Shown: piece after piece, positions 1 to 5,177 of the stretch
Layout: every line of letters starts with the position of its first letter
Position numbering within the stretch: the stretch's first letter is position 1
Source of the DNA: Alistipes sp.
Lineage (GTDB): Bacteria > Bacteroidota > Bacteroidia > Bacteroidales > Rikenellaceae
NCBI GenBank assembly: GCA_017559615.1
Contig: JAFYRB010000096.1
Coordinates: forward strand, 1-16,707
Direction of reading: 5' to 3'
DNA length: 16,707 bases
Translations under genes and position numbers: made by a program
The notes under the pieces: generated by a model
Told to the model about the DNA's origin: nothing
Databases searched by the model: none
What the model saw: only the letters and a program-made list of their open reading frames with translations

Positions 1-1
1 A

Positions 2-718
2 CTCCTCAATAAGATCCGCATAAGCCAGAAGAGGGATATAGAGCTTGACCTTCGTTCGTGGCTCTTTGCCGAGCGCTATCTGCCACAGGAGATACGAAGT
101 GGTGGTCGTTATGCCTTTGCGGTGTCAGCCTCGTTGGGTATTGCCTATCGTTTCAATCAGCGAGATTGGTCGCCTGCCTACTCACAGCTCGAGGTAGATG
201 GATATCTCGCAGCAATCTTCAACCTCGAGGAGCGTCTTGCGGTGCGTGACTTGGAGTTGGTGGAGGTTGTAAAGGAACTTGATGATGCCGAGAGTAGGAA
301 TAAGGAGCTTGAGGCGGAGCTTGCCAAGAGCAGTAGTCCTGCGGTGGCATCACATCCATCACATCCGTCGCAACCATCTCACCCTATGATGGCGTGTGTA
401 GCACCAGAGTGCGTGGCATTTTTCACTATCGGCGAGGCGCAGATTTCGGACTATGCACGTGCAACGCTTGAGACCTACGTCGAGCAGATTCGTGATATGG
501 CGATGCCTATAACCGTTACGGGATATGCCGATAAGGAGACTGGTAGCCAGCAGCGTAACGAGCAACTATCGCAGCAGCGTGCCGAGAGTGTCGCAGCGTG
601 GCTTGTGGAGGCGGGTATAGACTCGTCGCGCATAACAGCGCAGTGGGTGGGTGACTCGGAGGAGGCCTTCGCAACACCTGATACGCCTATCGTAAATCGT
701 TGTGTGATAATTAAGTAG
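2..718 (+). CDS. OmpA-family outer-membrane protein, C-terminal part (5' end outside window)
   Basis: The reading frame is open to the left edge, so the start and signal peptide lie outside; 238 residues are visible. The ATG at 122 is internal, because the frame continues upstream with compatible sequence. The order of parts is: the end of a beta-barrel (a strand like GIAYRFNQ near 122-175), a charged coiled-coil segment (about nt 220-330), a short Ser-His-Pro linker (SHPSHPSQPSHP, nt 350-385), then an OmpA C-terminal peptidoglycan-binding domain. That domain is recognised by GYADKETGSQQRNEQLSQQRA and by ITAQWVGDSEEAF followed by a VNR motif near the end, a pattern familiar from Bacteroidetes OmpA proteins. 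Such proteins anchor the outer membrane to peptidoglycan. A Cys pair (CVAPEC) just before the domain may form a disulfide. The gene stops 22 bases before a hairpin terminator. Family is sure; specific function is not. Confidence 0.92.
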   Translation, partial: LLNKIRISQKRDIELDLRSWLFAERYLPQEIRSGGRYAFAVSASLGIAYRFNQRDWSPAYSQLEVDGYLAAIFNLEERLAVRDLELVEVVKELDDAESRNKELEAELAKSSSPAVASHPSHPSQPSHPMMACVAPECVAFFTIGEAQISDYARATLETYVEQIRDMAMPITVTGYADKETGSQQRNEQLSQQRAESVAAWLVEAGIDSSRITAQWVGDSEEAFATPDTPIVNRCVIIK

Positions 719-740
719 AGGCTTGTAGTGTGAAAAAATA

Positions 741-767
741 GGAGGATGTCGTCATCAGACATCCTCC
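741..767. terminator. bidirectional intrinsic terminator between ompA-like gene and radical SAM gene
   Basis: A perfect 10-bp stem (GGAGGATGTC / GACATCCTCC) with a 7-nt loop. TTTTG follows on the plus strand and TATTTTTTC follows on the minus strand. It sits between two convergent genes and can end both transcripts. Confidence 0.87.
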
Positions 768-772
768 TTTTG

Positions 773-1849
773 TTATTTAAGCATATTGTAGTGGCAGTAC
801 ATCAGCTTGCCCTCATCGTCACGTAAGTGCATACCTCCACCACGACAGAACTCCCATACCTTACACTCGGCGCACTCATCGCACTTGGTCCATTCGCGGT
901 TGCGGAACTGCGTGAAGCGGTTTTGCCATACATCCCAGAAGCTATCGCGGTAGATATTTCCCTGGGTGTAGTTTGCGCGTACGCTCGTACATCCCGAGAT
1001 GTCGCCATTAACGCGAATCGACGCTACATTCACACCCGCGTTACACATATAGAAGTGGTCACGCACCTCGCTCTCGTAGCCCCCCAAGAAGCCCTCGCAG
1101 GCGTAGTTGAGGTTTATGCGTCCCTCCTTGCGTGTGGCACGGATAAACTCCATAAGTCTGCGGAACTGCTCCTGGTTGAGGTGCAACCCCTCATCGCGCT
1201 TGGCACGTCCCGCGGGGAAGATTGAGAATATACGCCAGCGGGTGATGCCCTCCGAGATAAGGAACTCCTTCCACTCCTCGAGGCGGTCAATCATCGCGGG
1301 TGTCACGCAGGTGATAACATCGTAGGTAAGTCCCTCCACCTCACGGATATAGCCTATGGCGCTACGAGCGCGTGTGAAGCTCTCCTTATTCTGGCGGATA
1401 TCGTTGTGAACCTCCTCAAAGCCATCGAAACTCACCGAGACGCTACGTAGACCGGCATCTACCAGCGAGTGCAGACGCTCACGCGTAAGGCTCTGACCAT
1501 TAGTCACCATACCCCACATATATCCTCGCTTTGTAACCTCGCGTCCCGCCTCCTCAAGGTCGCGGCGCACAAGCACCTCACCACCCGAGAAGATAATCAA
1601 CACATCACGTGGATTTACGTTTGGCGTTACCTCCCTATCCAACACCGCGAGGAAATCCTCCAAAGGCATATCCTCTTCGGCAACATCCGTACGGCAGTCG
1701 CTACCGCAGTGACGGCAATGGAGATTACAACGAAGCGTACACTCCCAGAAGAGTGTACGCAACTTATGACGCTCCACAATGCCATCGTAGATGCCCTTAA
1801 ATAGCTTTAGTCCGATGCGCTTGCGGAGTCCTAAACGTTTTCCTTTCAC
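773..1849 (-). CDS. radical SAM/SPASM enzyme of the rSAM/lipoprotein system
   Basis: A 358-residue protein. The radical SAM cluster motif is C41-NLH-C45-RH-C48, flanked by extra cysteines C37 and C52, and a GGE motif (SGGEVL) lies at 88-93. The C-terminal SPASM region carries C269, C287, C323, C326, C329, C335 and C352, which would hold auxiliary iron-sulfur clusters. SPASM enzymes mostly modify peptides or proteins. The N-terminal pattern (TLFWECTLRCNLHCRHCGSDCR region) and the adjacent small lipoprotein match, from memory, the TIGR04133 (rSAM_w_lipo) family of Bacteroidetes, whose product is unknown. The start is a GTG 12 nt after the lipoprotein stop; the two frames coincide and are separated by TAA, so no earlier start is possible. 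It is very likely co-transcribed with the lipoprotein. The lipoprotein as substrate is an inference. It ends just before the 741-767 terminator. Confidence 0.93.
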   Translation of the reverse strand: MKGKRLGLRKRIGLKLFKGIYDGIVERHKLRTLFWECTLRCNLHCRHCGSDCRTDVAEEDMPLEDFLAVLDREVTPNVNPRDVLIIFSGGEVLVRRDLEEAGREVTKRGYMWGMVTNGQSLTRERLHSLVDAGLRSVSVSFDGFEEVHNDIRQNKESFTRARSAIGYIREVEGLTYDVITCVTPAMIDRLEEWKEFLISEGITRWRIFSIFPAGRAKRDEGLHLNQEQFRRLMEFIRATRKEGRINLNYACEGFLGGYESEVRDHFYMCNAGVNVASIRVNGDISGCTSVRANYTQGNIYRDSFWDVWQNRFTQFRNREWTKCDECAECKVWEFCRGGGMHLRDDEGKLMYCHYNMLK

Positions 1850-1861
1850 CGTACGATTGTT

Positions 1862-2206
1862 TTACTCCTGTGCAGCCTCCTCCTGTGCGCGAGCCTCCTT
1901 CTCAGCACGAATAGCATCAAGAGCCTTCTGTGCATCCTCGTCGGTCACAGGCTTTGCCACGCCACCATCAGGGAACTCCACAGCCTGGTCATCCTGGATA
2001 GGATTGCCATTCTCGTCAATAGGACGTGCGACAGCGCCGTCAGGTGTAGGAACACCATACATAAGCATAATGCGTGGGTCCTCCTGCTCGGTCACGATGT
2101 CCTGATTCTTCTTATCCTCGCTCTTCGAAGCCTTCTTGGTGCTGCAGCAAGCCGCAGTAGAGAAGCCCAAAAGTGTCAAAAGAGCAATCTTCCACTTCAT
2201 ATTCAT
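1862..2206 (-). CDS. putative lipoprotein partner of the radical SAM enzyme
   Basis: A 114-residue protein with a short basic N-terminus, a hydrophobic stretch and a cysteine pair C20-C21. C20 is the probable lipidation site, although the lipobox (S-T-A-A-C) is weak, lacking the usual Leu at -3. A Lys/Ser-rich spacer follows, then a conserved-looking MLMYGVPTPDG segment (47-57). MYG-P motifs are, as I recall, the hallmark of the TIGR04134 partner lipoproteins. The core holds two copies of PDGxVAxP (55-62 and 79-86), and the tail (about 89-114) is an Ala/Glu-rich likely helix. It is the first gene of a two-gene operon with the radical SAM enzyme and has a clear promoter upstream. A second ATG two codons in could be the real start. 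Its function is unknown; being the enzyme's substrate is inferred from pairing only. Confidence 0.82.
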   Translation of the reverse strand: MNMKWKIALLTLLGFSTAACCSTKKASKSEDKKNQDIVTEQEDPRIMLMYGVPTPDGAVARPIDENGNPIQDDQAVEFPDGGVAKPVTDEDAQKALDAIRAEKEARAQEEAAQE

Positions 2207-2244
2207 AGTAAATAGTTTTATAGGATATTCTAAAAAATTATTGA

Positions 2245-2276
2245 CAAATATAGGATTTTTTATCCTATTCTACAAA
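2245..2276 (-). promoter_or_regulatory. promoter of the lipoprotein/radical SAM operon
   Basis: On the minus strand, TTTG (2273-2276) is followed after 20 nt by TATATTTG (2245-2252), an exact fit to the Bacteroidetes -33/-7 consensus. The start codon lies 38 nt further on. The spacer contains an inverted repeat TAGGAT-N5-ATCCTA (2251-2267) that overlaps the -7 box and could be an operator. Confidence 0.72.
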
Positions 2277-2304
2277 TATAACGTAAAAAAGTAGCTCTGT
2301 GGTA

Positions 2305-2334
2305 TTGCATCAAATAATAAAATTTGTAACTTTG
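2305..2334 (+). promoter_or_regulatory. promoter of the cold-shock-domain gene
   Basis: TTG (2305-2307), a 19-nt spacer, then TAACTTTG (2327-2334), fitting the Bacteroidetes consensus. Transcription would start near 2340, giving a leader of about 20 nt. This excludes the in-frame upstream start at 2299 and supports the ATG at 2359. It is divergent from the lipoprotein promoter, about 30 nt away. Confidence 0.7.
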
Positions 2335-2358
2335 AACTACGAAATAAAGCATAGCACT

Positions 2359-2562
2359 ATGGAAGGACGTGTCAAGTGGTTCGATGATAAGCGAGGTTAC
2401 GGCTTCATCACAGGTGATGATGGCGTGGAGACTTATGTCCACTATACGGCTATTGCAAAGGATGGCTATCGCACGTTGAAGCATAATTGGCGTGTTACCT
2501 ACGAGGTGGTGGAGACGAAGGATGGCCATAAGGAGGCACGCAATGTTATTGTGATGCGTTAG
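2359..2562 (+). CDS. cold-shock-domain (CspA-like) nucleic-acid-binding protein
   Basis: A 67-residue single-domain protein, the usual length for the family. It begins MEGRVKWFDDKRGYGFI, with RNP1 at about 11-17 (KRGYGFI) and RNP2 at about 25-32 (TYVHYTAI). The normal RNP2 is V-F-V-H-[FY]; here the first two positions are T-Y. The family binds single-stranded RNA or DNA and often acts as an RNA chaperone or transcription antiterminator; whether this one is cold-induced cannot be told. The start was chosen because the domain begins exactly there and because a promoter -7 box (2327-2334) lies just upstream. It is monocistronic as far as visible: the next promoter begins 27 nt after its stop, and no strong terminator is seen. 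Confidence 0.93.
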   Translation: MEGRVKWFDDKRGYGFITGDDGVETYVHYTAIAKDGYRTLKHNWRVTYEVVETKDGHKEARNVIVMR

Positions 2563-2589
2563 CCAGAGAGAGAAGGTGGGGTAGCGAGA

Positions 2590-2620
2590 TTTGTTTTATG
2601 AAAATTTTTTGCTACCTTTG
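2590..2620 (+). promoter_or_regulatory. promoter of the met leader-metY-metX-hom operon
   Basis: TTTG (2590-2593), a 19-nt spacer, then TACCTTTG (2613-2620), an excellent Bacteroidetes promoter. Transcription should begin near 2627, about 14 nt before the leader-peptide ATG and about 220 nt before metY. A 6-bp inverted repeat GGTAGC (2580-2585) / GCTACC (2611-2616) flanks the -33 and overlaps the -7 box. It could be a weak csp terminator or an operator. Confidence 0.75.
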
Positions 2621-2626
2621 TATAAC

Positions 2627-2846
2627 CTACTGATAGGACGATGATAAATTTTGAGCATAGATACAACTTTGGAATGGCTATTTTTGCAATGGCCACTATC
2701 ACTATGTCTATGCGAATGTGCCGTTAGGCACTCTCTTTTATATATGTGGTTACGTACCACATTCCTCTCCGACTGATAAATATTTTGCTCGCCATTTACG
2801 ATGGCGATATTGTATGTGTATATAACCTACTTAAGATACTACAACT
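2627..2846 (+). promoter_or_regulatory. structured leader RNA of the metY operon (candidate attenuator)
   Basis: About 220 nt of leader lie between promoter and metY. Visible elements are: a long-range pairing GCATAGATA (2655-2663) with TGTCTATGC (2705-2713), nine pairs including one G-U; hairpin A, GTGCC/GGCAC (2718-2731), followed by TCTCTTTTATATAT; hairpin B, ATGTGGT/ACCACAT (2744-2762, 5-nt loop); and hairpin C, TCGCCAT/ATGGCGA (2789-2807, 5-nt loop). Two AATGGC copies inside the leader frame (2673-2678, 2688-2693) can pair with GCCATT (2791-2796) of hairpin C, offering an alternative fold. The 11-mer TATAACCTACT occurs at 2621 and again at 2821. None of the three hairpins has a strong poly-U tract, so whether control acts on termination or on translation is open. 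No SAM riboswitch class is recognised. Confidence 0.55.
2641..2727 (+). CDS. Met-rich leader peptide (28 aa), probable methionine attenuator
   Basis: An ATG about 14 nt after the predicted transcription start opens a 28-codon frame ending in TAG. Six of 28 residues are Met (positions 1, 12, 17, 22, 24, 26), and three fall in the last seven residues, MSMRMCR. Met normally makes up only about 2-3% of protein. The frame lies directly between a strong promoter and an operon for homocysteine synthesis, and its stop codon sits in the loop of a small hairpin (2718-2731). This is the arrangement of amino-acid leader peptides such as the Thr and His leaders, in which ribosome stalling at the scarce amino acid's codons controls downstream expression. 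The peptide itself probably has no function. Coding status is inferred from placement and composition; I do not recognise it as a described peptide. Confidence 0.66.
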   Translation: MINFEHRYNFGMAIFAMATITMSMRMCR

Positions 2847-4130
2847 ATGAGCGATAGAAAACTACATTTCGAAACCTTGCAGATTCACGGCGGTTATCAC
2901 GTCGATGAGTCCAATGCGCGAGGTATTGCTATACACCCTACGGCAGCCTACCACTTCCCTACGTGTGATTATGCCGCTAACCTCTTCACGCTCAGCGAGC
3001 CAGGATATATCTACACTCGCTTGCATAACCCTACAACTTCGGCCTATGAGGAGCGTATCGCAGCACTCTATGGTGGTGTGGGGGCCTTGGCAACAGCATC
3101 GGGAATGTCGGCTATATTGTTGACTGTTACGGCGTTGGCAAAGGCGGGTGAGAATATCGTAGCCTCGCCATATCTCTACGGCGGTACGCACAACCAGTTT
3201 GTTATCTCGTTGCGTAACTTGGGCGTGGAGTGTCGCTTGGCAAAGAGCGATGCGAAGGAGGATATTGCCGAGATGATTGATGATAATACCCGCGCTATAT
3301 TTGTTGAGTCGATGGGTAATCCAACTTGTCGTGTGGCAGATATCGAGGCTTTGGCGGAGGTGGCACATAGCAACAACATTCCGCTTATCGTGGATAATAC
3401 CTTCGGTGCGGGAGGATACTTGTGTAACCCATTTGAGTGGGGCGCGGATATCATCACCGACTCGGCTACAAAGTGGATAAATGGTCACGGCACTGCAATG
3501 GGAGGTATCATCGTCGACAGCGGTAAGTTCGATTGGCGTGCTTCGGGCAAGTTCCCACAGATTGATGGCCCGTCGGAGGGTTACCACGGCCTTAACCTTT
3601 GCGATGCCTTTGGCTCACAGGCCTTTATCGTGAAGTGTAGGGTAGATGGTATGCGTGATTTCGGTTGCTGCCCTTCGTCGTTCGATGCCTATCTGATGTT
3701 GCTCGGCTTGGAGACCTTGTCGTTGCGCGTTAAGCACGAGGTGGAGTCTACCTATAAGTTGGCGGAGTTCTGCCGTCAGCACCCAAAGGTAGAGCGTGTT
3801 AGCTTCGTAGGCTTTGAGGACCACCCATCCTATGCCTTGGCACAGAAGTACTATCGTTATGGCGCCTCGGCGGTGTTGACTATCGAGCTTAAGGGCGACC
3901 TCGACTCTACTGTAAAGTTTGTTGAGAGTCTCAAGCTTTCGGCAAATATGACTATGATTGGTGTCTCTATTTCGGTTGTTACGCACCCAGCGTCAACCAC
4001 ACATAAGCAGCTCTCGGAGGAGGCGAAGCGTGCTGCGGGCATCACACCTACGTTGCTTCGTATCTCTCTCGGCTTGGAGAACGTAGAGGATATCATTGCG
4101 GATTACGAGCAGGCGTTATCTAACATCTAA
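2847..4130 (+). CDS. metY: O-acetylhomoserine sulfhydrylase (O-acetylhomoserine aminocarboxypropyltransferase)
   Basis: A 427-residue cytoplasmic PLP enzyme of the Cys/Met-metabolism (gamma-family) fold, full length for MetY. It makes homocysteine from O-acetylhomoserine and sulfide. Visible signatures are YTRLHNPTT (56-64, phosphate/PLP contact from the neighbouring subunit), ATASGMSA (82-89), ESMGNPTC (154-161), VDNTFGAGG (182-190) and the Schiff-base Lys K209 in DSATKWINGHG. Length and the GYHGL region favour MetY over the shorter cystathionine gamma-synthase. It is first in the operon, 22 nt before metX; with MetX it forms the acetylation/direct-sulfhydrylation route. Expression is probably governed by the Met-rich leader upstream. 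The last codons and stop form the first copy of a 12-nt tandem duplication. Confidence 0.95.
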   Translation: MSDRKLHFETLQIHGGYHVDESNARGIAIHPTAAYHFPTCDYAANLFTLSEPGYIYTRLHNPTTSAYEERIAALYGGVGALATASGMSAILLTVTALAKAGENIVASPYLYGGTHNQFVISLRNLGVECRLAKSDAKEDIAEMIDDNTRAIFVESMGNPTCRVADIEALAEVAHSNNIPLIVDNTFGAGGYLCNPFEWGADIITDSATKWINGHGTAMGGIIVDSGKFDWRASGKFPQIDGPSEGYHGLNLCDAFGSQAFIVKCRVDGMRDFGCCPSSFDAYLMLLGLETLSLRVKHEVESTYKLAEFCRQHPKVERVSFVGFEDHPSYALAQKYYRYGASAVLTIELKGDLDSTVKFVESLKLSANMTMIGVSISVVTHPASTTHKQLSEEAKRAAGITPTLLRISLGLENVEDIIADYEQALSNI

Positions 4131-4142
4131 TCTAACATCTAA
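4119..4142 (+). repeat. 12-bp tandem duplication across the metY stop codon
   Basis: TCTAACATCTAA occurs twice in immediate succession. The first copy encodes the last three metY residues (S-N-I) and TAA; the second forms half of the 22-nt metY-metX spacer and gives a second in-frame TAA. It is probably a recent slippage event. Confidence 0.9.
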
Positions 4143-4152
4143 ACGTTCGGAT

Positions 4153-5175
4153 ATGAGTTACGTCTATCATTGTAGTGAGCCTCTGGTGTTGGAGTCGGGT
4201 GCGGTGCTTTCGGAAGTCGATATCACCTACGATACCTTTGGTACGCTCAACGAGGCGAAGGATAACGTGATATGGGTGTGCCACGCTCTTACGGCAAACT
4301 CTGATGTTGCCGATTGGTGGCCTCATACCGTTGAGCAGGGGCGCTTCCTCGATCCTACGCGCTACTTTATCGTCTGCGCCAACTTCCTCGGCTCGCATTA
4401 TGGCACAACCTCGCCGCTCTCGGTAAACCCTCTTACGGGCGAGAAGTATTACTACGATTTTCCGCAGATTACGGTGCGTGATATGGTGCGTTGTCATCAG
4501 CTCCTTGCTCGCCACTTGGGCGTCGAGCGTGTTAAGATGCTGATTGGTAGCTCTATTGGTGGTTTCCAATGTATGGAGTGGGCGATTATGGAGCCTCACT
4601 TTATGGAGAATCTCGCGCTTATAGCAACCACAACTTGTTCGGAGCCGTGGGCTGCAGCCTTTAACGAGTCGCAGCGTATGGCAATCCGTCTGGATAAGAC
4701 GTGGGGCGAACGTAGGGATGATGCGGGAATAGATGGTATGGCCGTTGCACGCTCCATAGCCCTTATCAGTTATCGCGGAGGTGCGGCATATAACGCTACG
4801 CAGCAGGAGCAGCAGGAACTTAACGAGGTGTCGTTCTCGCGCCGTGCGCATACCTATCAGCAGTATCAGGGCGAGAAGCTACGCCGTAGGTTTAACGCTC
4901 TCTCCTATTACCGCCTATCGGAGGCTGTCGACTCGCATAACATAGCGCGTGGCAGGGAGAGCATCGCCAAGGCGTTGCAGAGCATCGAGGCCCGCACGTT
5001 GGTGGTTGCCATATCGTCCGATATCCTCTTTCCGCCCGAGGCACATACGCCACTTAGGGAGCATATCCGCGATGTGGAGTATCATCTCATAGAGTCGGAG
5101 TTTGGTCACGATGGCTTCCTTGTGGAACATGAGAAATTAAATAGAATTATTGATAACTTTATAAATCACAGATAG
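4153..5175 (+). CDS. metX: homoserine O-acetyltransferase
   Basis: A 340-residue alpha/beta-hydrolase-fold enzyme that transfers acetyl from acetyl-CoA to homoserine, giving the substrate of MetY. The catalytic triad is visible: nucleophile S134 in GSSIGG, D290 in SSDILFPPE, H319 in EFGHDGF. Other family marks are WVCHALTANSDVADWW (41-56), CANFLGSHYGTTSP (75-88) and GFQCMEWA. The start at MSYVYHC was chosen because an upstream in-frame ATG (4096) would overlap metY and add sequence unlike the family; the chosen ATG lies 22 nt after the metY stop. It ends 2 nt before hom, so translation is probably coupled. The length fits the short MetX class. Serine rather than homoserine as acceptor cannot be excluded from sequence alone, but the neighbours argue for homoserine. 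Confidence 0.94.
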   Translation: MSYVYHCSEPLVLESGAVLSEVDITYDTFGTLNEAKDNVIWVCHALTANSDVADWWPHTVEQGRFLDPTRYFIVCANFLGSHYGTTSPLSVNPLTGEKYYYDFPQITVRDMVRCHQLLARHLGVERVKMLIGSSIGGFQCMEWAIMEPHFMENLALIATTTCSEPWAAAFNESQRMAIRLDKTWGERRDDAGIDGMAVARSIALISYRGGAAYNATQQEQQELNEVSFSRRAHTYQQYQGEKLRRRFNALSYYRLSEAVDSHNIARGRESIAKALQSIEARTLVVAISSDILFPPEAHTPLREHIRDVEYHLIESEFGHDGFLVEHEKLNRIIDNFINHR

Positions 5176-5177
5176 TT

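Noticed and set aside
350..385. Ser-His-Pro repeats in the OmpA-like protein as a metal-binding or phase-variable element
   Set aside because: There are only four short units with varied codons (one is SQP), in a linker position where low-complexity sequence is usual.
1850..1864. Read-through fusion of the lipoprotein and radical SAM enzyme, since both are in the same frame with one TAA between
   Set aside because: TAA is an efficient stop, a GTG start exists 12 nt on, and a cytosolic radical SAM enzyme attached to an exported lipoprotein would make little sense. The shared frame has a one-in-three chance of occurring by accident.
2299..2358. A longer cold-shock protein starting at the upstream in-frame ATG (2299)
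   Set aside because: This start lies upstream of the promoter -7 box at 2327-2334, and the domain begins exactly at the ATG at 2359.
2563..2846. A SAM riboswitch (for example SAM-II, known upstream of metX genes) in the met leader
   Set aside because: I could not find the conserved pseudoknot core of SAM-II or the multi-helix core of SAM-I. The hairpins seen are simple, and the leader contains a Met-rich frame instead. A covariance-model search would settle it.
4096..4152. Longer metX starting at an ATG inside metY
   Set aside because: It would overlap metY by 35 nt, and the added residues come from metY codons in another frame and the duplicated spacer, with no family character.
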